Positions 1 to 11,250 of a stretch of 64,000 nt of DNA are shown here, piece after piece. Source of the stretch: Neelides folsomi. Taxonomy: Eukaryota > Arthropoda > Collembola > Neelipleona > Neelidae. Each line of letters begins with the position of its first letter. Within the stretch, counting starts at the first letter, position 1. The notes under the pieces were generated by a model, which saw only the letters and a program-made list of their open reading frames with translations, had not been told where the DNA came from and ran no database searches. The translations under genes were made by a program, and so were the position numbers. Location: NCBI GenBank assembly GCA_034687125.1, contig JAQGBZ010000108.1:122457-186456 (forward strand), written 5' to 3'.

Positions 1-179
1 TTAACATGATATAATCTAATTTATGGATTTATGTAAGATATGTACAGATACTTTTAAAAGCTTGTCCAGAGTTTGGTTCGTTTTTAATTGATCATTGATT
101 GGAAAAAGATGAACCAAACTCAGAACCACCTTGTAATATAATTAAATGAAAGACAGTTAGAAGAGACAAAGGAGAATAT

Positions 180-857
180 TAACATGAAAATTTTTACACT
201 TTTAAGGTTTTTCTCTTTTGTGAGTTTTTATATGGTAATTTATACTTTGTTTCCATTTGGAAGAAAATGTGCACAACGTGCACTTGTATGGTTTTTCATC
301 AGTGTGAATTTTCATGTGCTCTAATAAATATGCTTTCTCTACACATGAATATTTGCATATATTACAATTACTTAAATATTTTTTCTCCAGTGTGAGTTCT
401 TATGTGAATTTTCAAACTTCCACTTTGTGAGCATGAATATTTGCAAAATTTACACTTGAAAGGTTTTTCCTTCGTGTGAGTTCTAGTATGGATATCTAAA
501 TATGCATAATTTCGGCACGAATAATTGCAAAATTTACATTTGTATGGTTTTTCTCTGGTGTGACTAGTCATATGGAAATTTAAACTTGCATTTTGGTCAC
601 TTGTATGGTTTTTCTTCGATGTGAGTTCTCATACGAGTATTTAATTTCTGTCGGCCTGTATAATCGCATATTGTGCATTTGTATGGTCTTTCCACTTTGT
701 GAATTCTTGTATGGATATTTAAGTTTGTTTTCTCATTGCAAGAAAATTCGCATAAAATGCATTTTAACGGTTTTCCTTTTTTGTGTGATCTAATATGATT
801 TTCTAAAATGCTTTTTGATCCAAAACACTTTTTACAAAAAGTACACTTTTCACTCAT
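180..857 (-). pseudogene. Decayed C2H2 zinc-finger array (left-end copy)
   Basis: The minus strand opens with ATG at 857-855 and reads about nine C2H2 fingers with TGEKP-type linkers, the signature of a DNA-binding nuclear protein. The reading frame is broken three times. After the third finger a TGA (597-599) coincides with a frame change and loss of the Cys pair of finger four, whose tail (SLNFHMTSH) continues in another frame. After finger six a TAA (368-370) coincides with a one-base shift, and fingers seven and eight (CNICKYSC, CTLCTFSS) follow in the new frame. A further TAA at 202-204 replaces the Tyr of a KPYKC linker. Finger three also lacks a normal His pair. It lies on the same strand as the PDZ gene, about 1 kb beyond that gene's last visible donor, so it is either an independent retro- or tandem-derived copy or nested in a PDZ-gene intron. 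Finger identity is certain; the pseudogene call is strong unless the assembly carries indels. Confidence 0.85.
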
Positions 858-1929
858 GTTCTACTAATAAAATAATAAAATATTTAAAATATCAAAGTAA
901 TATTTTGCTATATTTATACTTTAATAATACGAACCTAAGTATGTATTCACTTTGTGTCAAAAATGATTTTATTTTCAATTATTATATTATTTGTACTTTG
1001 TGAATGATGAGTTTCAAATTTTCCAACTGAATATATCAGTCTTTCTTAGTATGTGCTGTAAATTATAGCCTTACCTAAATAGATTTAAGTACTTTTATAG
1101 TTTTAATAATCACCACCAAGCTATATTCGTAAATATGTATTATATAATAATATAATATTTATAATAAATATGTAGGTATAAAACCACAAATAAAATAATG
1201 CATGTATACTCAAAAAGGTATATATAAATCTTATGTATGATATAATGATATAGTAGCTCTGTAACCTGTAAAGTTCTTTCCTCTAAAAATAAATACTTAT
1301 TCTCGGTCATTGAATGAGCTGGACTTTGCGGGTGCCATTTTAAAAATTTATTTATTTAGTCTGCTTAGCGATTGCTGTAGCGAATTCATCGCTAAAGCAC
1401 CCGCGAAGTCCAGCTCGTTAGTGGACAGAGAATAGGTAGTTGTGTATTATAAATACGTAAGTAATACCTCCAAACGGATTACTATGATCCATTTTTTAGA
1501 TTTTTATATTGATAAAATTCATTTCATCTACATCTTCCATTCCGCCAATCCCACCCGACACAATTTAATGGAGATGAAAAGCTGAGAGAGAAAAAATCAA
1601 TGAAGCCTATATGACCAATAAATATGCTTGCAAATATCATATAAAACGGAAGAGTTCCTTATTCCCTTCAAATTCTTCGACGTTTCCAAAATTCAAAAAC
1701 TCTGAAGAAAATGGCCCTTCATGAAACTTTCGCATTTTCATATCTCAATTTTTCAATTTAAAATTTTAATAATATGAGAAGCGGAAGGGGAACGAGAAAA
1801 AACCCATTATCATTTGATTCATTTCAAATATCTCCTCTCAAACCAATAATATGCGGATGGATCATAATCATAAAAACGAAGATCTAAAATCTCCTAACTT
1901 ATATTTTAATTAAAAAGTGTAAAAAATAC
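858..1929. other. Non-coding AT-rich stretch, PDZ intron and flank
   Basis: No supported coding exon is seen. The part just below 1930 begins as an intron of the PDZ gene on the minus strand (donor GTATTT at 1929-1924). I searched the minus strand for the rest of the PDZ domain (a GDEIL-type motif and following helix) and did not find it. A MITE-like inverted repeat at 1296-1436 is listed separately. Confidence 0.5.
1296..1436. mobile_element. MITE-like element, 40-bp terminal inverted repeats, TA flanks
   Basis: Left arm 1296-1335 and right arm 1397-1436 are imperfect inverted copies of about 40 bp sharing the core GAGCTGGACTT(T/C)GCGGGTGC. The element is bounded by TA on both sides (1294-1295 and 1437-1438), the target duplication expected for Tc1/mariner-type non-autonomous elements. 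The 61-bp centre contains a second small inverted repeat (TAGCGAT / ATCGCTA). It is GC-richer than its surroundings and has no ORF. The superfamily is inferred from the TA flanks only. Confidence 0.7.
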
Positions 1930-3885
1930 CTTCGCTGAGATCTCCACATTCGGCCGCTTGTCCATAAGGGAGAATCCTTTTAATAAAAATCCCCATGTTC
2001 CCTTTCGGAGAATCTTTTCCTCCGACGACGGAAAACCCAAGACTTTTCTTTTTTGCTCCTTTTTCGAACGAGACGGTGAAGATGGAAAGAGACAACGATT
2101 TTGCTTTGTTGGCCCGAGACAAATTCCAGTCACGATCTCGATCTCGGACTTTGTTTCTCAACCTGAGTGACGGGGCTGTGGAAGTTGGACGGATTTCTCC
2201 ACAATTCTCTGATTGGAACTTTTCATCACACACCTCAGTGGTGGAAATCATTTTCCCATTTTCTTCTCTCGCTATCTCCACTTCATTCTTTTCGGGGTAA
2301 AGACCCGGGCTCGAAGTTGTAACAATTGCTGAGGATGGCGGAAAAGATGAAATTTTCCTCATTTGCCCACATTGTTCTTCTTCCGATTCATCATGATTAA
2401 GTTTAATTTCCTCGTCCGAGTTCTCACAATTCGGAATTGGTGAATTTGAATTCGGGGAATCTGAAATTGAGGAGTTTGAATTCGGAGAATTTAAATTTAA
2501 GCTCTCTGGGCCAAAATGAAGAGTACGGGAAACATCATTTGATAGCGAATCCTCAAGAGCAGATGAAGCCGAATCTCTTTCATTTTCGCTACTTGACTCA
2601 TTGTCAGCTCCAGCTAATTTCATTGAATTCCTCGGAGACTCGTGACCAGTTCGGGTCGAGTCGCTGTCATAACCGCTCTCTTCCCGATTCCCTCCGCTCT
2701 CTTTCGACCCGTGGAGGATATCCCCAATAGAGAAACTTCTCCGCCCCCATAAATTAGGACTCGGGCTTGAATCTTCCAAATCTGAAGGATTCTTATGTAA
2801 CAAATCAATCCGAATTTGGGCCAATGGGTCCCGATGTTTTCTCTCTGTATTTGCACTTTCGGAAAAGTTCTCTCCGCTGATTTTCACAGAAGATGAGAGT
2901 TTGTATGTGAACTCATCCGAATCATCTTCATCCTCATCTTCATTAATGTTCATCCGGTCGATGTCCATTCCCCCGGAGGTCGAAAGCAAACTTCCCATGC
3001 TATGATAAAACCCTTTCATCCGAATTCGGGATTTATTCTGGTCTGGGATTTTAATTGGAATTTGACTTTCTTTGGCTCCTGAAGATGAGGGCGAATTTAT
3101 GGAAACTTTTATACTTTGTGGTTGCGGCTCTTCAGGTAAAGATGCGAGTTTTGATCGAATGTACGCGTAAGGAAATGAAGATCGCTTTCCTGAAGAAACT
3201 GACACAGTCGACGATCCGTTCAAAGTGACAAATGAAGAAGATTTGCTTAAATGGGTTGAACAAGTCGAAGTTCCCACATTGTGTTGTTTAACATTTGAAT
3301 TTCTGGCACTGTTTTGGTACAAGAAATTGACTGAGGATAAATTTTCGCAGCTTGTAGTTTTTGTCAACATTCCGCGTGCAGAAGCGAGGAGATTTGGAAT
3401 TGACGGACGTCGGAGGGTCGAAGAAGAAGAATTTGAAGAAGTTTCGAAAACTTCGTCCAAATCAATATCGGACATTTCATCAAAGTTGTCTAAATTGTAA
3501 GAACCGGCGTGTAAATCGGCCGTGTCGGTGCCTTTGTCTTCTTTTCGGATCATTTCGGCACTTTTGCTCCGATTTCGATTAGTTTTTGAAAGGAGATTTC
3601 GAAGAGATTCAACCCGGCTTATTTTCCGCCTTGGGCCGTTTCCCATTTGACTCCCAGTATCGGCTCCTTGAGAGTTTCTTGGAAGTCTTTGTGCTTCCTT
3701 GTTGTACTTGGACTCGGAGGAATCTTCGGTCTTGAGACCTTCAATATCGGAATAAAGGTGCAAAGTTTTTCTTCTGTTGGAACTTGAGGAGATCAAAGAG
3801 GAGCAATTCAATCTCTCACTCGACTCTGCACGGCGGAGGGAATCCCAAGTTCGGCCAACTTTTTTGCTCCATGTGGAAATTCCTC
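1930..3885 (-). CDS. PDZ-domain scaffold protein, large internal exon (PDZD2 / slo-interacting-protein-like)
   Basis: A single 1,956-nt open exon (652 codons, no interruption). It starts after a pyrimidine-rich acceptor (TTCTTCTAG, AG at 3887-3886) in phase 2-of-codon and ends at donor AAG|GTATTT (1929) in phase 1; there is no ATG at its 5' end, so it is internal. The first residues are basic and Trp-rich ([19 protein letters not shown]). A long Ser/Asn/Glu-rich, low-complexity middle follows, with an acidic patch ([12 protein letters not shown]) and many SP/SxxE stretches typical of a disordered, phosphorylated linker. The last 50 residues are the first half of a PDZ domain: the carboxylate-binding loop [11 protein letters not shown], then [18 protein letters not shown]. 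The combination of LGFS, GGxDSPKGxMGIF and PxGxAAxxGxLxEG is that of the PDZD2 / Slip1 / pro-IL-16 PDZ class. PDZ domains bind C-terminal peptides of membrane proteins, so a cortical or junctional scaffold is likely. Family assignment is from memory of motifs; orthology is not proven. Confidence 0.85.
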
Positions 3886-4928
3886 CTAGAAGAACCAAAA
3901 AGAGAAAATGAATTAATTTCAGTCAACTTTTAAACCCCACCCGAATTCAAAGACATTAAACAACATTCATATAAATATTGACATATTTTCTTATACTGTT
4001 ATTTAATGACTTTCATATTCCTATCCTATACATATTCTGTATCAGTAATGTACATACAGTAGTTTATTACTTGTCGCTAATCTGAATAAAATCAATTGAC
4101 CAATTTATTTTTCATTTGAGATTTCTTAACAGTAATTAAAGGGATCCATGTTCTATTGAAATTACTGATATTACTGATACGAACACATTATTTTCAATAC
4201 TGACAATTTCAAAATGCTGCGTATGAACATTTGCGAAATTTCATTAATTCATTCATTAAATCATTATGGTGAATTGGCTTTTATGTACGAGTACTGAGTA
4301 CTCGTATATTGTATTGGTATTGGTGCTTTAGGTATAAAGTAACTGCGCCTATAAAATTTTACTTTATTATAATTCTACCTGAACAAGTTTGTCAACTGCA
4401 ATTAATCAATTCAGCTAATCTTCATTTAACCATTCATCAAATGATGATTAATGAGAATTGGGTAATCCATTCGAACCAATAAAATTATTTAATTCCATTA
4501 GCGTCATTAACCCTACGAAATAAGCAAATAAGTCCTGTTGACTTTCCTTGCCTTTAAACCACTCGCTTTGCATTTATAAAGACTCTAAAACCAAAACGGC
4601 CTTAATAACACCATTACAAGAATTACAACAACTGCTAATGATAAAGGTAAGTAGTAGTTTGGATTTAATATTCCGCAGTTAAGTGCTTATGCTTACATAC
4701 ATACGCATTTTATAAAAAAATTATCTGCTATTATCATTCCGACATAGTTTGTATAAAGTTTTTAAATCCATATAGCGGTTTTTCGGTATTGAGGTTTATG
4801 CAAAAATGATTATAAGAATTAAATTTCATCGTTCCATAACTGTGTCTAAAATCCAGTCAAAGCCAAAGTCAAAGACTTGAAACTTTTTCTACTATTATTC
4901 AAAAGTCAAAACTTGATAAGCTTTAGCT
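3886..4928 (-). other. Intron of the PDZ gene
   Basis: An AT-rich interval between the two coding exons of the PDZ gene. The acceptor side is clear (AG at 3887-3886). The matching donor is not: the upstream exon must end in phase 1 to join the 3885 exon, and only weak GT sites (for example G|GTTCTA near 4965) fit, so a small additional exon may be hidden here. A good plus-strand donor-like site (AAAG|GTAAGTAG near 4647) appears to be chance. No repeat of note. Confidence 0.5.
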
Positions 4929-5253
4929 TTATAATACATAATTCTCCTCATAATATTTAATAGAACCGACTGGGAAAAGACTTAACCATTTAACCATAAA
5001 ATTAAAACGCTTGCCATTTGAACTTTTGTGCGAAGGTTCGCGTAAAGAGCCGCCATCATTGAAAGAAGCTCCTTTTAAATTTTGGCCGTTCCCGCTTAGC
5101 CGAACCAGTGATTCTTCATGTAAAGTGGGCAATGAAGCTAAATGGGCAAAATTGTCATCGACAGTTCCCAAAGGCGCCATTCCGACAAGCTGCGGATCGT
5201 CGAATTCCAAATCTTTACGACGATTAAAAAGACGCATTTTGGCAAATTTGAAC
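4929..5253 (-). CDS. Probable start-codon exon of the PDZ gene
   Basis: The minus strand shows acceptor ATTTTTAG (AG at 5255-5254), then GTTCAAATTTGCCAAAATG; the ATG at 5237-5235 begins MRLFNRRKDLEFDDPQLVGM and continues through APLGTVDDNFAHLASLPT to a Ser/Gly/Asn-rich tail. The frame is open for about 100 codons. Composition (basic N-terminus, acidic DLEFDDP, then Ser-rich) and position just upstream of the PDZ exon on the same strand support one gene. The true 3' end of the exon is uncertain: the coordinates run to the first in-frame stop (TAA at 4929-4931), which is probably inside the intron. The frame is also open from the acceptor to the ATG (FKFAK), so this could be an internal exon rather than the first coding one. 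Confidence 0.6.
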
Positions 5254-5386
5254 CTAAAAATTCAAATATTGTTTTAAATCCTGTCATTTTACTTATAGTA
5301 CCTAACTTAACTTAAGTAAAATATTATTAAATTAAATTGAGTAAATTAAATTAATTAATTTCAATAAATGGTTTTCATTTTCTTAC

Positions 5387-5504
5387 TAATTCAAGTCCTA
5401 AATTTGACAGAAGTCGCAAGGTGAATTATTCTCCCAGTGCCGCTACATGCAATTGAAGTTGAATGATTTTCTCGTCCAGGTTCAGTTCCAAATCGAGGTC
5501 TCAC
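5387..5504 (-). other. Possible non-coding leader exon of the PDZ gene
   Basis: On the minus strand a strong pyrimidine-rich acceptor (TTTTCTTTTGTAG, AG at 5506-5505) and a good donor (TTA|GTAAGA, exon end 5387) bracket 118 nt that is GC-richer than its flanks. All three frames contain stops, so it would be 5' UTR spliced to the exon starting at 5253 through a 133-nt intron. This rests on splice consensus and position only. Confidence 0.3.
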
Positions 5505-8500
5505 CTACAAAAGAAAATGACACATTAAAATCATGTAAAATGACCATTTATTTTAAGTTTAGTTCATAGAAATTCCCTACAACATTTCCTATCCAACAAC
5601 GTGCGTATTTGGTATGAACATGAGACATTTTGTTTCCGAAAATGAGTGGTGGAAGTGAAGTGTAAAGAAAAAGACTCTTTATGAGAATCCAAGAATTGTG
5701 AGTTGTTCACAAGAAGATGAAAAAGTTGACCATTGGAGCGGTAATAAATGACATGGCACATCATCATCATTTTCATCATTTTCATTTCTCGCCCAATTCC
5801 TCTGCCATAAGAACTTTAATGACCCTCCTTCTGCACTCGTGGTGGAGATTCCATTCGAATCACTTTTTCAAACATCATTATTTGGTAGAGTACATAAATC
5901 TTATTCCAAGGACCTGCAGCCTCTTCACTTCACTTTGACCATTAAGACCAAAATGCAACTGCCTTTGAAAAAGATATGTGGAGAACATAGAGTACAGTAT
6001 GGATTTTATATACAGTATGTGCTTTATACCATATATCATACATAGTACCATATAATACAGGTACAGTACATATCTATACAATACAGTAAATACGATAAAA
6101 GGATTCTATTAACTATGAATGTATGAATTTATCGCTAGTGTAAATTTCGCTTTTCTTTAAAGGTTCAAGTCCGTTCATTGCTGGTGCTTGATCTACTTTC
6201 AAATGTGGAGTGAGTGGAATGAAAAGTATTAATTGAAAGCCTTTTCTCATTTTCGCACAATATTTTACTTCAAATCCTCAACAACTTAATTGGCTAACAA
6301 AAGAAGAGGACGAGAGCTAAAACGTGTCCTATATGCGAGTTAAAGCCACTTCCATTGAACATAATAAACACATGCTTGAACAAACTAAAAAGAATAAAAC
6401 ATGTTGATAAAAAACTTTAAAAACTACAATTACACGGAATGATAATTTTCTTAAAGAACTGTAAGTGCAGCAAGTGGTTGTAAAAGCCCAATGGTTGAAT
6501 GAACATCTTTTTAAAATTGACAAGATGAAATGAAAAATTGGGCCGGAAAAATAAAATGGAATGTTTGGGAGGAAAAAGGAACTTCTTCAACTAATAAAAC
6601 TTGACCTCATCATTACTCTCTTTTGACATGTGGCACAATTTCACATCCTTTGAGGAATTTTAACTTTATGTTCATTTTACTCACATGTACTAATATACAT
6701 ATACAATACACATGCATACATAAGTAATATTTTATGCATAAATAAATTCATGTGATTCTTTGCTTTGCTTCAACTAATCCATCATTCACTAATTCTCTAA
6801 AGATTAAGAGCTCATTTTTCTCCTTTTCACATCCCATTCTTAAATCTTCTTCATATGAACAACATGAAGAAAACGTATGAAAAAGACCATATGAAAAAAA
6901 CGTTAACTTGATTGTTAAATTGCAATTTGTTGAAAAGATTTAAAGAGAGTCAAAAGGAGAGTAATGGATTTTTAAACGAATCCAAAAAGCAAGCCATTAT
7001 TTAGATTTATTGAACCCTTTTATTCACCTACGAGGAAATCGAGCCAAGTTTGATGACACAAAAAACAAGAAGACCAGGTCAAAAAATAAACAAAATATCT
7101 TTATATTATGTATGTCAAAATATTCAAAGGGAAGAATTTTTTATTATGTTAATAATAAAAAAAATGGTTATAATAAGTTGTAAGTTGTTAAGATTCAGGA
7201 TATTTTATCATTTTGATCTTCCTCGCTTTACCGATGATTACATGTCTCATGATCCTCATAAGCCTCATATGGGCTTTCTACTAGTGGGGCCAATTTCTTT
7301 ATAAAAATTTTGCATAGATCATTATTCCGCCCGTGGGTGAACGCTATTTGATCCTAATTCAATTCATTCCCACCTCATGCCAAATTTCCAAAGTCGGAGG
7401 GAGGGGCGGAGAGATGCACTTGAAAGACAATGGGAAGAGATGAAATACTTTGATTTAAATCGAGTTAAAGAGAAACCACCCCAATGGATCTAAATCATGT
7501 GAATAAAATTAATCATCAATTGCCCTTTTGTAATTCTATCCTTTATAATTTAAAGTTAAACATGTAGTCATATTGTACTTATTGTTAATATCCTGCATAT
7601 ATCTAATACAATATAATAGAAGTATTTATTGAGAATATGATATTCTAATTTTATGATACTGCTATATGGTACTTTATTACTTGAAAATGAATAGGTGTAA
7701 AATATATTATAAATAAATATCCATGTGTGAATATGAATTGTTAAGAAGTGTTTTGAATGTATGAAATTATCTTCCTGATAAGAATTTCCTTATGCATTGT
7801 TCCAATGTTAGTTCCAATGTGCTTATATTCAGATCAGACACACTTTGTAATTATGTTTACAATTTCTTTTAAATTAGCATAACACACTCACAGTGAGAGA
7901 GAAAATGAGGGGAAGGAAACGAGGTTCAAACCCTGCATGTTGTGAGGTTGACCATTTGATTTTACGTGTTGGAACTCTTCTCGTCTTCTCCTAATCATGG
8001 ACCTACATTATTTTAATAGCCCAAGTTCGACGACGAGTTCGTGATGGAAAAATTCTGACCAATTCAACAATTTCAACTGCCCATGTCTTACATTTAGAAG
8101 GAGGATTTGTTCCCAACATTTGTTCTCTGCATAAATAAAACGACTTCCAAATACACCAAATGAATTTTATCAAATATTTCCAATAACTAATAAAATATTG
8201 AGGGAGTTATTGATTTTAGTGGAATGTGGTAGGAACGCATTTTTTATAAAGAAAAAAAATTGTGTCATATAATTTATGGTTAATGCATCTTTAATAAATG
8301 TCGATTGTGATAAATTGACATGAAATGTATTCTGAATTTAAATCACTGATTTTTAATAATAATCTGACACGTGCAATTTTTAAATTAAATTTTATATTAT
8401 GATTTGAGAATTTGTACGTGCGTAAATTGAACATTAAATTCATGATTGAAAAATTGTTATTCTTGGCTTTCATTCAATTGCAATGCAATGCGGAAAGTGT

Positions 8501-11250
8501 CATGGGATAACAATTAACAATAAAGATGATTTTCCTTCATTCAAGAGCACGTAAAGACCATTGGGGCACTCAATCACAGAAGCTCCACAATGGTAAACAA
8601 AGGATTAAGGAAGAATATAAACATAAATCTCAGATTGAAGAAAGGAAATTATTCAAATCCTAATGTGCCAGGTTAACATTCAAACATTCAAAGTTAGGAT
8701 TAGTTAGGATTTAGAGAGTGTCGAGACGATGTTCAGAATTTTAACCCAAAGAGACATAGAGGTGAAGCTGTGAAACAATGCTAAACATGAAAACTTTAAA
8801 TTATGAGCAGATTCACAGATTCACATTCTCGTGCGTATTTCCCCATTATTAACATTTAACTCTTTAACCATTTAGTCAATGTAAGTAGTCAATTGTAGTT
8901 AATTGAAGGATGGCATTTGTCCTATTCATATTATTCACGTACTTTGTTATTTGTTATGAAGTGGGAAATTAAAGGAGAAATGGGCTAAATGACACGTTCG
9001 CAGTTGAAGAGAAAAGATGAATGTTGGTTGCTTTTGTATGCGATGTTTTAAATCTTCTTGGAGAGGGAGAGAAATAAATGATGAGCTCTGATGAGTTCTT
9101 TAAGAAAAAGCAATAACGATTTAACGCATTGTGAGCCTCCAACTTCAACTTCCATTATTCACCGGTTAAGCGGAGGCTCTAACTAAATATATGAGGCAAA
9201 AGACCCTTGGCAGTCGCGCCTTCGTGGCTACTTCTTAATTGCTTCCATTATGACCGTGAAGGTGAAATGGAAACTTAAAACAACTCATCTTGGCCATCTT
9301 TGCCCGAATGACTCTAATTGTAAGAATTCACTTGTAAGACTTCAAGATTTGGGAGACTTCAAGACTGAAGATTTGGATTGAATGGGAGGGAGAAACTGAG
9401 AGAACAAAGTCAAAGTGTAAATTATGACCAGTTTGAATTCTTCACATTTCTATTGTTGATTCTCGTTAGGAGATTCCTTCATTATCTTGTCTTAATTTTA
9501 ATTACTTGCTCTTTAAAGGGAAGTTCTAATTCTTACACACTTATTATGATTTCAACATAAACTTGTCATTAAATAACATACCATACTTAAACGATCACCT
9601 TAATTGCACTTTTCGCTTTACCATGTGCCATTTATTCTCTTAAGGCCAAGCTAACTTTTTGACCCCCGGAATTTTTAAAGAAAGATGTTGAAATCATAAC
9701 GTGAGGAATTTTAAAAAAGATATTTTTTGCTTCAGTACAGTGTATGTGAATACAATACATGCATAGTATTAAGTAAGTCCTTAAATATCAAGATGGAGAA
9801 AAATATTTTACAAACTTTCAAGTGTAGACCATCCCGGTAAGGTTAAGTATGGAATTTGAGGATGAAAATTTTCCTTTCATGTTTGCCGAAATGGCCGAGC
9901 AAAGATCTAATAAAAACTAATATGTATGACACATTGGATGGGATGAGTTGGGGAAGATTCAGGGCTTGGCATTGGAGGAGTCGACGTGATTGTTCGTCTC
10001 CTTTTTGTAAAATCGTAAATGTCGTTAGTGAGACTATTAAAATGTCCACGTAACCTCCCAATAAAGAGGATGAGAATTATCTTTTAAATCGAAATAAAAA
10101 CTTGGGTTCACACTGGGAACTTAAAATGATAATGGGCAATAGAAAATGATAGTAAAGTTATACAACATCTTTTATTTCCTTTTATTTTACTCAACGGATC
10201 TGTTCTCATTGTACTTTTATGCTTTGATTTATGTAGCAATACAAATAATTACTATTGAAGATAATAAAGTTGGGAATTGATTAAATAGTATTACTCGATA
10301 TTCCTTTATGAGTGAGATCATTTTTATTGAATATTCCATTCTACTTGTAATCTACCATTCTTCTGTAGCAGAAAAAATGAAATAAAATGGGGCAATAAGG
10401 AACAATATCTGTCAATAATTTTGATAATTAATATAGTTCTAATAAATTTTCATAGAATGAGCTACTATATTGTTCATTAGTGTCCCATATTTAATAAATT
10501 GAAGATAAATCGGAAAATCTTAATTTTAATGTAATGTTAAGAAGTTGCAAATTTAAGTAAAAATCAAGTTTTACTCAAATTACAATAATTTTTAAAATCA
10601 CTAATAATTAGTAAAAGAAAGCCAAAATTACAAATGATGTTTAACTTGATTTTTTCTTGTAATTAATGTCCACAAGGTAAAGATTACATTTTTACACAAA
10701 AGATTTTATCTTTGCATGTGATGATCTCAATGGAGAGATGCATTTAAGGGCAGTCACCGTAAAGGGGTTGACTCTCTGGTGAAAAAGGAAGAATAATGAA
10801 GTAGGTGAAACTGCAACTACTTCAAATTGTGTTAAGGTAATTAACAAGACAAAAAGAGGAATGAAATTATGCAATGTAATTTCTATTCCATTTTAAACCC
10901 TAAATAGAAACACTTTATTTACAAATGTGCCAACTCTTAATGTTTTCCACTCTAAGCCTTGGAGTGAGCAAATTAAAGGTTCAAATAAAGTCATTCATTT
11001 TCCCTTTGAACATTCGGAAAATGTTTTTATATGGTAAATGGTCTATTAAGCGGTTCTTTTAAGAGAACAAAACAACATTGGTGTTTAAGGAATTAATTTC
11101 ATAAAAAATATTACATATCCAAATTCTATCTAAATTCACATAGAGGTAAAAACTTATATTGGTATTAATTACATACCTACACAAATATTCTACTTTTAGA
11201 TAAAATACAGGTAGAGCTCTCAAGAATATTCAAACTTGTTTGTTTATAGT
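5505..11250. other. Gene-poor interval between the PDZ gene and the zinc-finger cluster
   Basis: Short open frames of 60-84 codons occur on both strands, without family motifs or convincing splice pairs; they match chance expectation for this composition. Visible structure: a CAT/ATG triplet-rich patch at about 5756-5790, a TA/GTA/CATA-rich cryptic-simple island at about 5985-6100 containing TACAGGTACAGTAC, and smaller islands near 6690-6730, 7580-7700 and 9735-9775. The upstream regulatory region of the PDZ gene would lie at the left end, but no promoter element can be named with confidence. Confidence 0.4.

Noticed and set aside
593-793. Plus-strand frames across the left zinc-finger array, and similar ones at 11890, 12971 and 15367
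   Set aside because: Antisense shadows of finger repeats (recurring MVF.LCEF type strings).
1906-2133. Second minus-strand frame inside the PDZ exon
   Set aside because: It is an alternative-frame shadow of the PDZ coding sequence.
2437-2730. Plus-strand frames across the PDZ exon
   Set aside because: Antisense shadows of a long intact coding exon.
7920-7950. GGTTCAAACCC resembling a tRNA T-loop / B box
   Set aside because: The flanking bases do not form a T stem and no acceptor or anticodon arm can be folded.
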